Counted from the first letter of the stretch, positions 1 to 7,461 are shown. The stretch: DNA of 8,800 bases from Bacillota bacterium (GCA_023410645.1 JAEYPQ010000039.1:1-8800); one strand, 5' to 3'. Notes: generated by a model from the letters alone, not told the origin. Made by a program: numbers and translations.

Positions 1-2
1 TA

Positions 3-323
3 AAATTATTAAATGACTTTATTTCAAAATGGGGTAAGACTTATCCAAAAGTTATTGACTCATTAAGTGGAAATAAATACTTATTAACGTTCTTTGATTA
101 TCCTGAAGCGATTCGATCATCTATCTATACTACTAATCCAATTGAAAGTTTTAATAAATATTTAAAGCGTAAATTTAAATCAAAGATTCAATTTCCAACT
201 GAAAAATCTTTAGAAAAATATTTAGTTAGTTTAAATTTTAAAGGATCATCAAGGATATTTAAAGGTTTTGGATTAGCTTTAGGTGAACTCCAACAAAAAC
301 TAATCGATAAATATCAAATATAA
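3..323 (+). CDS. IS256-family (Mutator-type) transposase, C-terminal fragment
   Basis: This frame is open from the window edge to a TAA at 321-323 and encodes the last 106 residues of a transposase whose start lies outside the window. The fragment carries the family's C-terminal landmarks: a W-x-x-x-YP segment (residues 10-15), an FDYPEAIR block (30-38), the signature IYTTNPIESFN (41-51), and then a basic KRKFKSKIQFPTEKSLEKY stretch. In IS256-type transposases the third catalytic acid (Glu) is expected at the N-x-I-E position, here fragment residue 48. The fragment ends about 58 residues after that Glu, close to the usual length, so the C-terminus looks intact. The enzyme cuts and joins the element's ends during transposition. 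Only the C-terminus is seen, so activity cannot be assessed. Confidence 0.9.
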   Translation, partial: KLLNDFISKWGKTYPKVIDSLSGNKYLLTFFDYPEAIRSSIYTTNPIESFNKYLKRKFKSKIQFPTEKSLEKYLVSLNFKGSSRIFKGFGLALGELQQKLIDKYQI

Positions 324-370
324 AAAATTTAAAACACTAAGAACTTTAAAATACTTAATTAAAAAGAAAG

Positions 371-393
371 AACACAAAATTATTTACACTACC
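371..393. repeat. Probable right terminal inverted repeat of the IS256-family element
   Basis: Read inward from the end on the minus strand, the sequence begins GGTAGTGTAAATAATTTTGT. This resembles the terminal repeats of low-GC IS256-family elements, which have a G-rich tip followed by an AT-rich stretch. It lies 48-70 bases past the transposase stop, where the right end should be. The matching left repeat is not in the window, so the boundary is inferred. Confidence 0.55.
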
Positions 394-487
394 AGAACTT
401 CTGATTAATAATAAGTAGTAATAGAAATAATTTAAAAGAAAATAGATATAAAAATATACCAAATAAATATTTTATAATTATAATCAT
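389..487 (-). pseudogene. Truncated small hydrophobic ORF after the RHS gene, cut by the IS256 end (possible immunity-gene remnant)
   Basis: An ATG at 487 opens a 32-residue frame beginning MIIIIKYLFGIFLYLF, nearly all hydrophobic like a transmembrane helix. Its stop (TAG, 389-391) lies inside the IS256 terminal repeat, so the original frame ran on and was cut by the insertion. It starts two bases after the TAA at 490-492 that closes the +1 extension of the RHS gene. That is where polymorphic-toxin loci usually carry their immunity gene, and many immunity proteins for membrane-active tips are small membrane proteins. Against this, there is no clear Shine-Dalgarno, and AT-rich DNA readily yields I/L/F-rich frames; another frame here also gives a short hydrophobic peptide. 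Treat as a candidate remnant only. Confidence 0.25.
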
Positions 488-489
488 AT

Positions 490-612
490 TTAAAAAATTG
501 TTTCATAAACACCATCATTTTCTATTGAATAAAATCTAAATCCATGAAAAACTCCAAAAATTGCACCATTTATTATGAAAGCTGTCTTTAAACTTTTCGA
601 TTTCATCTTCAT
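490..612 (-). other. Alternative +1 frame overlapping and extending the RHS 3' end (probable displaced native C-terminus)
   Basis: In the +1 frame relative to the RHS gene, an open frame from ATG 612 runs through the RHS stop at 536-538 to a TAA at 490-492 (40 codons). It reads as ordinary protein, for example AFIINGAIFGVFHGF and SIENDGVYETIF. From ACA (about 585) to the stop, essentially all codons end in A or T, matching the locus. The annotated RHS frame over the same stretch ends NKWCNFWSFSWI, with three Trp and one Cys in 12 residues, and uses GAC, AGC and TGC. The simplest reading is a one-base insertion near 583-598, so the native protein ended at 490. Alternatives are programmed frameshifting or a separate overlapping micro-gene; no strong ribosome site supports the latter. 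Confidence 0.4.
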
Positions 613-1021
613 AATAAACAGTTGCTAGTGTTGCCATGAAAGAAAATAAAAATCCACCAGGTATTAAAAAGATTCCTAAAGAGATAGCTCCATCAACTAG
701 AAAATCTGTAAACCAACTTTCATCACCGCTTGCTAAATTTTCAGCAAAACTAAATGTTAAATCAGCTACTAACATTCCTCTTTTTAAATGTTTACTAAAT
801 TTATTTAAATCATTTCCAAATTTTATCGATTGTAATGCATCATCCGAATGTTCTCTTATTAATGACCTTGCTGATTGGTTTAATCCTCTTTTTCTAATTA
901 TTTTTTGAGCTTGTTTAATTGTCAACGGATTATCTAAATAATTACCTGCTTGTTTATATATAATATTGCCTAAAACTTCAGTAAGTTCGCTTACAACATC
1001 ACCAAAAAGTTCGATAATTAC
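536..1021 (-). other. Variable C-terminal effector tip of the RHS protein (unrecognised, membrane-active candidate)
   Basis: The tip is what follows the RHS core, residues 1738-1898. I do not recognise its family. It starts with a mixed amphipathic stretch, has a charged middle (IKQAQKIIRKRG, SARSLIREHSDD), then a FGNDLNKFSKHLKRG linker. It finishes with a hydrophobic Gly/Phe-rich segment (about 1842-1874, DFLVDGAISLGIFLIPGGF and beyond) followed by an acidic YYEDEIEKF. I see no nuclease, deaminase or ADP-ribosyltransferase motif. A long apolar stretch near the end is more in keeping with membrane insertion or pore formation than with a soluble enzyme, but this is inference. The last ~16 residues look out of frame. 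Confidence 0.5.
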
Positions 1022-4000
1022 CGGGAATTTTCCTGACGAATCTTTATACTTAATTGAATTATTAAAACAGTACGCATATAGATTTAATCCATTGATACTT
1101 TCAGAATCAAGATATTCAATTGAGTCTGGCGAAATCCAACGCCCCCATTCAGGATTATAATACCTTGTGGTTACGTAATAAAGCCCCGTTTCAATATCAT
1201 AATAATATCCTTTGTATCTGAATGGATTTATAATTCCAATTGTATTTGCAGCTGATCCTTCTATTGATAAGGTATTTCCATATGCATCATAATTGTATTT
1301 TACAACATAATTACCATTAATGTCAACTATTCCTTTAATATTATTTAAGATATCTCGTACATAGAAGAAAGTTTCATTACCATATTTAAAACCAGATAAA
1401 CAGTCATAAGAATCATATAAGAAATATAATGAATTAGTACCGTCTGTTTGTTTAATTAATAAATTACCATCATATACATAACTATAATTACCTTTTCTTA
1501 CCCTTTGTTCATTTTCATTATAAGTGAAGTTAAGGTTATCATATTTAGTTAATCTTTTTCCTTGCCATTCAAGATTATGTGTTCCAATTTTAGTAGGGTT
1601 TCCCTTATATGTATCACCGTATATTATTTGCGTTCCATTATAGCTTAATAAGGTGTTTTTATTTATTCCAGTTCCATAAGTATAATTAATTGTTTTTTCT
1701 GTAACTGTCCATTCATCTTTTCTAATAAGCTTTACTTTTTTTGTAATATTTCCGTAATCGTCGATGGTATATGAAACAGGTTCATCTGTTATAAAATCAT
1801 GTTCTCTAATAAGCTCATTTTTCAAATTATATTCATATAATTTTTTTCTTACATTATTAACCTTTATTTCAGTTACGTTCATATATTCATCATAACTATA
1901 TTCAATATTTTCTGTAGTTTGATTACTTGTTATATACTCATTCTTAACAATCGGTATAATTCTATCTCCATCTGAATCATATGTATATCTATTTTTTAAT
2001 ACAGTAACATTTTCTTGTTTTATTTCTTTAGCTCTTAAGATTCCTAGCGCATCATATTTTGATACTTGAACTGTATTTTTAAATATATCTAAAAAGTTGT
2101 TCCAAGTTGCATCACTTGGAGTAGCAATACCGAAGCATAATAAGTCTATATAGCCATAAAGTGGATCTACATATTCTTCAACTATACCATCTCTATTTAC
2201 AACTCTTGGATTATTTCTGCGACCTACTGAAATAAAAGGTAAACTTAATTCTGTACTACTTGCTATTTCAGTCACAAATTTTTGACTTCCAACCATAACT
2301 TTTATATTATATTTTATTTTTGATATTGAACTACTTGATACTTGTTTTATATAGCTCATTCCAACAAGTTTAATATCGTTTTTGTTTAAGTCAAGTCCTG
2401 TGTTTATTCTTGTTCCATCAAACTCAATAAATATTCTTGTACTAACTCTAACCAAGCTTAATGTATTTGCTCCATCTTCACTAAATAATTGGAATAAATA
2501 TTGTTGTTCATAATTTTCATCTACTTTAACTTTCATAATAATAGTTCCACTATTTGTAAATCCAAAATTATAAACTAAATCTTGACCATTTGCTCTATAC
2601 ATATAGTGTTCTGTAGCTTTTTCATATCTAAATGAATTATTAAGTACATTATTTTCATTTCTTTCTATAGGTTTTACTCCTTTTATAGATTCAAATGTGC
2701 CATTTAGGGGAACTACATCATATGTATCAAGTATGTTTGTTTTATAGGCAAAATTATGTGTTACAACACTATCTGATTTTTGAATTAGTTCACCATCTTC
2801 TATATATTCATTATTTATTACATAATCAAAAGAGTTTTTTTGATGATTTCTTACTACTTCATCAAGTAATAAGTATTTTGTTAATGTTAAAAGTGCAACT
2901 TTTCCATTGAATTTCTGTACTTCTATTCCCATGTTTTTATTACAGCCAATGCTGATATTACATGCTGAGCTATAATCTAAATCATATCTTGGATTTACTT
3001 TCATAGTTGTCTTTATTTCATCATTTAAACCAAGTTTGATTTCTGTATAATTAACATGTCCATTGGCAATAGTATCTTTTTGCATTGAAAAACATAAAAA
3101 GTTCCAATCATCAAGTTTTATTGGTTCTGTTGTAGTTACTACATTATCGTATCCAACGCCATTCTTATCAATTATTTTAATTGTAACTCTATTATCGCTT
3201 TTAAGATAGATGTCTACTGAATTATACAGATTATCCCAAGACATACTCATTAGACGATTATTCTCGTTATTACCACTATTTTTAAACCAAAACATTACTC
3301 CAATAGCGTCATTTGTTAAGCCACCAAGCTTATATGTTGGTCTACCACCAGTTGAAAGTTCAATGTAATCAATAGCATTATATTTACCAGTTGTCATTTC
3401 ACCTGTTGATAACCGATTCAAAATTGTTTCAACTTTTTTACTATTATTATATGTTATGTTGCTAGCTTCAAAATTATCTTCGTATGTAGCGGTATACATA
3501 TTAGAATGTTTTTTAGATGCTTCATAAAATTTACCCTTATTTAAGCCTTTAGTCGAGCTATTTCCTCCGTAACATACTATCAACTTATCTTCTTCATTTA
3601 ACTCATATTTCTTAATGGCAACATTTCCATCATCATCATAGATATATCTTTTTTTGACATCATCTTCTATTTCAGTTATTACCCGATTATATTCATCATA
3701 TTCATATGATTTTATAACTGTACTACCATCAATAACCTTTATTAACCTACCTAGTTTGTCATAACAGAATAGATATGCAAAATATAATACTCCCAGTTTT
3801 TCGTATGCAATTAAATTAATTTGATCATCATTATTATATTCAAAAGTAAAAGTATGTTCGCCAATTATTTTTTCTTTTACTAAATCAGTCTCGTATCCAT
3901 TAATTTTATAATATGTATACTCACATAAATCAATACTATCTGTTCCACTTATTAATTTTACTTTAGTTAATCTATCATAATCATCATATTCCATTTCATA

Positions 4001-6232
4001 AGTATAATTTACACCATCACTTAGTTCACTCAAAAAGTCTTTATTATCATATGATATATTGTGAGTTTTAAGAAATTTTGCGTAATTTTGATGTTTAAAC
4101 TTAACGCTACTAAGTAGTGATTTTTCTGTATATGCAAGTTCTTTTTCCATTAAACCAGTGGCAATGCTTACTGTTTCATTTTTAGTATAGTTTCTTTTAG
4201 TTGTAGTAACCACATTACTTTCTGATGTCTCTTCATCAATATAATAGTCGCCTGTCTCAGTCTCACTTTCCACATCATATGTTGCTTTGCTTAAGAGATA
4301 TTTTCCATCGTCTCTCATTACTGTTTTTCTTTTAACATTGTTATTATCATATTCGTAAGTCGTTTCTACACCATTACCCTGTTTCTCTTTTGTTAGTCGT
4401 CCTAAATCATCGTACTCAAAATTAGTAACGCTACCATCTTTAGCTGTGATTGAACTAATCTTATTTTCCAAATTATATTCTATTTTATCTGCATTTTCAT
4501 CTTGTTCAGATGCTACTTCTTTTTTATCTGCATTTTCATCTTGTTCAGATGCTACTTCTTTGCTTTGACCAATTGTAGTTAGATTATTATCTCCATCATA
4601 TGCAAAATAAACGCCACCTTTGGATCTTTTGCAAATTTGAACGCCATCAAAATATGTATTTCCAGTTCCATTGACTTTTAATTTTACTTGAATAATATTT
4701 ATAGTTTCCGGTACATCAATAGAAAAGCAAATATGTTCCCATTCTGAAATATAATCAACATATTCACTATATAACGAAACGGTATTACCATCTAAAGATT
4801 TTTTTAGTTCAATTGATATTGAACATGGCATTAGTACATTCCTTTTCATAAAACAAGAAACGAGTAGTTTATCACCTTTAACCAAAGGTTCATTAATTAT
4901 TTGGGAAACAAACTTTTCGCTTGAGTCTCCTTCTATTTTTAATACTTTATTTGTTTCTCCTACCTCTAAAAACTTACTAAATACGTTTGTGTCATCCTCT
5001 ACAAGTGTTGCTTTTTCGCAAAGATTCCAACCACTTAAGTCTTTAAAATATCCATTTTTTACTAGGTTATGACGTAAATCGCTTGTTATGTACCTATTAT
5101 CTTCAGAATTTATATAACTACTGATCTTATTACTATCGATATTATATCCATAATTTGTAATTCTACATTTATAGTCTGATTCAAAGATACATCTTCCAGA
5201 ATCATCAAAGAAATAATAATATTCTCTTCCTCTATAATCTGTTACTTTTGTCTTGTAATCACTAATGTATTCAATTGTTGTCGTTTTAATATTTCCTACA
5301 ATGTTTCCAACAATTTCACCGTTCCAATTATTAATTTCTTTTATTGTAATTGTTTTAATCTCAGATTCCACTCTATTAATAATATAGAGTACACCCTTGC
5401 GTAATTTTTCGTTATATATTAAATATATATCTTGGTTAATATTGTTTTTGATATAATAAGTATATTTTTCTTGTTTCTCATTTGAGTTAGAACCATAAAA
5501 TGTTCTTGTAATGCTTCCTAACCTTGATTTATCATTATCATTATCATTATCATTATCATCATCATCATCTATATTAGAATATATTAATTCTACTTTTTCA
5601 ATATCTTTCTCTTTTGAATTTTTTGATATGACTTCTAATAATTTTCTTTCTGTTTCTTCTGTAGTTGAAAAAGTTATCTCGCCAGAAATATTTTTAATTT
5701 GAGATAAACTCATTTCAATATCATCATACCCTTTTCTTTTAATAAAAGTTGGAAATGAATCTGTAATAATCATTGACTCATAATTTCCAGTATATTTATA
5801 CCAATACTCAGTTTTGTTTTTGTCAACTAAAACATAATATTTCTGTTCTTCATCTACAGGTTTTTTTATAATATTACCTGTTTCTAAATTTTCCCAATAA
5901 TCATTAGATTCATCATATATATATATATCATAAGATCCATCACTTCTTTCTGCTACAGAAAAATTTTCACCTTTTTTTGTAACAAATTCTTTACTTATTA
6001 AAATTTTATAGAATCGATCATCTCTAATCTCAGGACTTGCATTATAATTATCTAATACTCTCGCTGTTAAGCCATATTTAATAATATCTTTTCCAATTGT
6101 TGAAACTAGCGGTATTTTAAAATATAAACCCATTTGTTTTTTTGATAGATTTACATACCCTGTTCCACAATTTTCTACTTCACTAACATAAAATTTATAA
6201 TACTCTCTAATACCATTTTCACTAAAAGACAT
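536..6232 (-). CDS. Large RHS/YD-repeat protein, candidate polymorphic toxin with hydrophobic C-terminal tip
   Basis: This 1898-residue RHS protein should form the hollow YD-repeat shell that encloses a C-terminal effector. It begins with no signal peptide or membrane segment. Order of domains: RHS/SpvB-like N-terminal module (GYVNL..., about 25-70); Asp/Asn tract (222-234); carbohydrate-binding-like beta domain (about 388-536); tandem 13-residue repeat (558-584); YD repeats (about 600-880, e.g. FEYDDLGRLTKE, YEYDEYNRV); two LamG/concanavalin-like insertions (about 955-1125 and 1198-1385); YD repeats again (1392-1660); RHS core NPFRYKGYYYDIETGLYY...RYYNPEWGRW..PD (1668-1710) closing with NLYAYCFNN and DSSGK (1731-1735), where DPxG is usual. 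The start is fixed by AGGAGG eight bases upstream. It is last in the leftward operon, 12 nt after the nucleotidyltransferase gene. The 3' end may be frameshifted. Family call is firm; toxicity is inferred. Confidence 0.93.
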   Translation of the reverse strand: MSFSENGIREYYKFYVSEVENCGTGYVNLSKKQMGLYFKIPLVSTIGKDIIKYGLTARVLDNYNASPEIRDDRFYKILISKEFVTKKGENFSVAERSDGSYDIYIYDESNDYWENLETGNIIKKPVDEEQKYYVLVDKNKTEYWYKYTGNYESMIITDSFPTFIKRKGYDDIEMSLSQIKNISGEITFSTTEETERKLLEVISKNSKEKDIEKVELIYSNIDDDDDNDNDNDNDKSRLGSITRTFYGSNSNEKQEKYTYYIKNNINQDIYLIYNEKLRKGVLYIINRVESEIKTITIKEINNWNGEIVGNIVGNIKTTTIEYISDYKTKVTDYRGREYYYFFDDSGRCIFESDYKCRITNYGYNIDSNKISSYINSEDNRYITSDLRHNLVKNGYFKDLSGWNLCEKATLVEDDTNVFSKFLEVGETNKVLKIEGDSSEKFVSQIINEPLVKGDKLLVSCFMKRNVLMPCSISIELKKSLDGNTVSLYSEYVDYISEWEHICFSIDVPETINIIQVKLKVNGTGNTYFDGVQICKRSKGGVYFAYDGDNNLTTIGQSKEVASEQDENADKKEVASEQDENADKIEYNLENKISSITAKDGSVTNFEYDDLGRLTKEKQGNGVETTYEYDNNNVKRKTVMRDDGKYLLSKATYDVESETETGDYYIDEETSESNVVTTTKRNYTKNETVSIATGLMEKELAYTEKSLLSSVKFKHQNYAKFLKTHNISYDNKDFLSELSDGVNYTYEMEYDDYDRLTKVKLISGTDSIDLCEYTYYKINGYETDLVKEKIIGEHTFTFEYNNDDQINLIAYEKLGVLYFAYLFCYDKLGRLIKVIDGSTVIKSYEYDEYNRVITEIEDDVKKRYIYDDDGNVAIKKYELNEEDKLIVCYGGNSSTKGLNKGKFYEASKKHSNMYTATYEDNFEASNITYNNSKKVETILNRLSTGEMTTGKYNAIDYIELSTGGRPTYKLGGLTNDAIGVMFWFKNSGNNENNRLMSMSWDNLYNSVDIYLKSDNRVTIKIIDKNGVGYDNVVTTTEPIKLDDWNFLCFSMQKDTIANGHVNYTEIKLGLNDEIKTTMKVNPRYDLDYSSACNISIGCNKNMGIEVQKFNGKVALLTLTKYLLLDEVVRNHQKNSFDYVINNEYIEDGELIQKSDSVVTHNFAYKTNILDTYDVVPLNGTFESIKGVKPIERNENNVLNNSFRYEKATEHYMYRANGQDLVYNFGFTNSGTIIMKVKVDENYEQQYLFQLFSEDGANTLSLVRVSTRIFIEFDGTRINTGLDLNKNDIKLVGMSYIKQVSSSSISKIKYNIKVMVGSQKFVTEIASSTELSLPFISVGRRNNPRVVNRDGIVEEYVDPLYGYIDLLCFGIATPSDATWNNFLDIFKNTVQVSKYDALGILRAKEIKQENVTVLKNRYTYDSDGDRIIPIVKNEYITSNQTTENIEYSYDEYMNVTEIKVNNVRKKLYEYNLKNELIREHDFITDEPVSYTIDDYGNITKKVKLIRKDEWTVTEKTINYTYGTGINKNTLLSYNGTQIIYGDTYKGNPTKIGTHNLEWQGKRLTKYDNLNFTYNENEQRVRKGNYSYVYDGNLLIKQTDGTNSLYFLYDSYDCLSGFKYGNETFFYVRDILNNIKGIVDINGNYVVKYNYDAYGNTLSIEGSAANTIGIINPFRYKGYYYDIETGLYYVTTRYYNPEWGRWISPDSIEYLDSESINGLNLYAYCFNNSIKYKDSSGKFPVIIELFGDVVSELTEVLGNIIYKQAGNYLDNPLTIKQAQKIIRKRGLNQSARSLIREHSDDALQSIKFGNDLNKFSKHLKRGMLVADLTFSFAENLASGDESWFTDFLVDGAISLGIFLIPGGFLFSFMATLATVYYEDEIEKFKDSFHNKWCNFWSFSWI
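4483..4560 (-). repeat. Perfect tandem duplication, 2 x 39 bp, inside the RHS gene
   Basis: Two identical adjacent 39-base units (4483-4521 and 4522-4560) encode the 13-residue unit KEVASEQDENADK twice, between the carbohydrate-binding-like domain and the first YD-repeat block. The unit length is a multiple of three, so copy changes keep frame. Complete identity of the copies points to recent duplication. The encoded peptide is charged and probably a flexible linker. Confidence 0.95.
5529..5567 (-). repeat. In-frame short tandem repeat, 5 x TTATCA plus 3 x TCA, coding an Asp/Asn tract
   Basis: On the plus strand five consecutive TTATCA hexamers (5529-5558) are followed by three TCA triplets. 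On the coding strand this gives four Asp residues followed by alternating Asp-Asn pairs (residues about 222-234). Such tracts slip during replication, but here each step adds or removes whole codons, so the linker would vary in length without switching the gene off. Alternating acidic residues could bind divalent metal, though no complete calcium motif is visible. Confidence 0.9.
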
Positions 6233-6240
6233 TTTCTTCT

Positions 6241-6246
6241 CCTCCT
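6241..6246 (-). promoter_or_regulatory. Strong ribosome binding site of the RHS gene, overlapping the upstream stop codon
   Basis: AGGAGG lies eight bases before the RHS ATG. Its first bases are shared with the TAG stop of the nucleotidyltransferase gene (TAGGAGG). Ribosomes finishing the upstream gene therefore stop on the RHS loading site, the usual arrangement for translational coupling. Confidence 0.85.
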
Positions 6247-7168
6247 AAATTATTTTAATATAGTCTTTATATGCTAAAATGCATTCTTCACTTATACTAC
6301 GACTTATTTCTTGAATATCTACAAATCTTTTAAACTTATAGTATAAGTATTTTTTTAATTCCTCAACATTTTTTAATTTATCTTCAAATGTTATATCTTC
6401 GCTTGAGACAATCAATAAATCAAGGTCGCTATCAATCCTTTGCAAACCTTTTGCAAAAGATCCATATAATAGAATTGTTTCTATTTGATACATATTTTTA
6501 ATAATTTCTTGATCATTTCTGATTAAATTAATAACGTCAGTTCTACTTACTGGTTCTAAATTCTTATAATAATCTTTCGGTTGAACTTTTTGTTTACTTA
6601 TATTATCTAAAATCAATTTGTAAAACTGTGTTTTGTTTCCTTTAAAATATTCTTGTTTAGCTTCATTATAATTAATAAAATCGTTATATAGTAATTTTAT
6701 CGTTGGAATATTAAACGACAATAAAAAATAATTAAGCATCATTAAAGAAAAAGTAAACTTAATTTCTTCTTCATCTTCTAACATTTCATATATTTTAAAA
6801 TGCATATCACATGCTTTTTCAATGCTAAAAAATGTTTTAAAATTATAATATATATTTTGAACCTTCAAAGCTAGTTGTTCATTAATTTCCTTAAGTGTAA
6901 GTAAATAATAAAATCGTTTTATTACACTAACAGAAAACTTTGTTTTTTGATTATTTAGTAAATAATTATAAGCATCATAGAAAATTCTAATTTTTTCTTC
7001 TGTGTTATTTTCAGGCTGTTTCTTTTTATCAATAACTTTTTTAAATGTTGTATGCAAAAAGTCATAGCCTAAATATACTAATAATTTTTCAATAAATGAA
7101 CAATTCTTTTTATATATATTAAGTTCACTATTCTTGAATTTATTTATAAAGTCTTCATATTTTTCCAT
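6245..7168 (-). CDS. Degenerate Fic-like domain fused to a C-terminal MNT-type nucleotidyltransferase
   Basis: Residues 230-307 form a minimal nucleotidyltransferase domain: LLYGSFAKG (Gly236-Ser237), SDLDLLI (Asp248 and Asp250) and FVDI (Asp284) supply the three acidic metal ligands, so this half looks catalytically competent. Upstream, about 78-190 resembles a Fic domain: a helix with His123 (ACDMHFKIYEM), then SLMMLNYFLLSFNIP like the RLLMN-LLL-GLP helix of Fic proteins, then NYNEAKQEYFKGNKTQFYKLI like the YYEAL-GD-F-FI tail. The HPFxDGNGR loop is replaced by an acidic stretch (LEDEEEIKFT), so AMP transfer by that half is unlikely. The first 75 residues are helical and unassigned. It starts 20 nt after the holin stop with a weak GA-rich ribosome site; an in-frame stop just upstream excludes longer starts. 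Close coupling to the RHS gene suggests it modifies or neutralises that protein, by analogy with MNT antitoxins. The NTase call is firm, the Fic relation moderate, the role inferred. Confidence 0.8.
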   Translation of the reverse strand: MEKYEDFINKFKNSELNIYKKNCSFIEKLLVYLGYDFLHTTFKKVIDKKKQPENNTEEKIRIFYDAYNYLLNNQKTKFSVSVIKRFYYLLTLKEINEQLALKVQNIYYNFKTFFSIEKACDMHFKIYEMLEDEEEIKFTFSLMMLNYFLLSFNIPTIKLLYNDFINYNEAKQEYFKGNKTQFYKLILDNISKQKVQPKDYYKNLEPVSRTDVINLIRNDQEIIKNMYQIETILLYGSFAKGLQRIDSDLDLLIVSSEDITFEDKLKNVEELKKYLYYKFKRFVDIQEISRSISEECILAYKDYIKII

Positions 7169-7188
7169 TCTTCATTTCTTCTTTCATT

Positions 7189-7461
7189 TTATTTCTTAAA
7201 TAATTGCTTAATAATTTGATGTGTGCCAGTAGAGCTAGTACCACTTACTATTCCAATACTTAATGCAATCCAGATGTTTTGAGAATCAAAGATCATTTCT
7301 TTATTAGTTAGGTAAATTAATATACCTAATAATCCCCCAATCAGTGCCATAACTACTGGAATTAATTTGTATGCTTCTTTCTTATTTTTAAATAAAAACT
7401 TGTAAAATTCACCTATGATATAGCAACATACAACTATAATAGGCACGTTTTCAAAATCCAT
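7189..7461 (-). CDS. Phage-type holin, Hol44-like, three transmembrane segments
   Basis: This 90-residue protein has three predicted membrane helices: about 6-24 (VPIIVVCCYIIGEFYKFLF), 33-51 (LIPVVMALIGGLLGILIYL) and 62-77 (NIWIALSIGIVSG). It ends with the pattern SGTSSTGTHQIIKQLFKK. The YIIGEFYK-F-KNK, IPV-G--GG--G, and IALSIGIVSG--STG-HQIIK pattern is typical of Hol44-type holins of Firmicute phages, which form holes in the cytoplasmic membrane and let cargo such as endolysin out. The start follows a strong AGGAGG at 7472-7477. It follows the 99-aa membrane protein by 52 nt and precedes the Fic-like/NTase gene by 20 nt. No endolysin gene is adjacent, and the downstream cargo is instead a leaderless RHS protein. 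That suggests recruitment for toxin export, which is inference. Confidence 0.85.
   Translation of the reverse strand: MDFENVPIIVVCCYIIGEFYKFLFKNKKEAYKLIPVVMALIGGLLGILIYLTNKEMIFDSQNIWIALSIGIVSGTSSTGTHQIIKQLFKK

Larger units (their letters stand above)
1..393 (+). mobile_element. IS256-family insertion sequence, right (3') part only
   Basis: The left edge of the window lies inside an IS256/Mutator-type element. The sequence shows the C-terminal third of its transposase, then about 70 bases of AT-rich untranslated DNA. A right terminal inverted repeat probably ends at 393. The other end and the target-site duplication lie outside the window, so completeness cannot be judged. The element points towards the RHS gene and ends about 143 bases from the RHS stop, where a short reading frame is interrupted. 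The family call rests on the protein; the exact boundary is inferred from the terminal-repeat look of 371-393. Confidence 0.8.

Noticed and set aside
430..520. Second short minus-strand frame (MMVFMKQFF...) after the RHS stop
   Set aside because: About 28 codons with no ribosome site, overlapping both the better +1 RHS extension and the other hydrophobic ORF; probably chance in AT-rich DNA.
636..908. Plus-strand 90-codon open frame opposite the RHS tip
   Set aside because: It lies wholly inside the RHS gene on the other strand, has no ribosome site and an unlikely Pro/Asn/Ser-rich composition.
966..1160. Plus-strand 64-codon open frame opposite the RHS core
   Set aside because: Mirror of the conserved RHS core coding sequence; no ribosome site or family resemblance.
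2695..2910. Plus-strand 71-codon His/Leu-rich open frame
   Set aside because: Antisense to the region between the two LamG-like domains; composition reflects the complement of AT-rich codons.
4483..5567. CRISPR or diversity-generating repeat array
   Set aside because: The only repeats are a single two-copy coding duplication and a coding microsatellite; no spacers, reverse transcriptase or template repeats are present.
5511..5702. Plus-strand 63-codon frame with a Leu-Ser repeat tract
   Set aside because: The repeat is just the hexamer microsatellite read on the other strand; the minus-strand RHS frame explains it.
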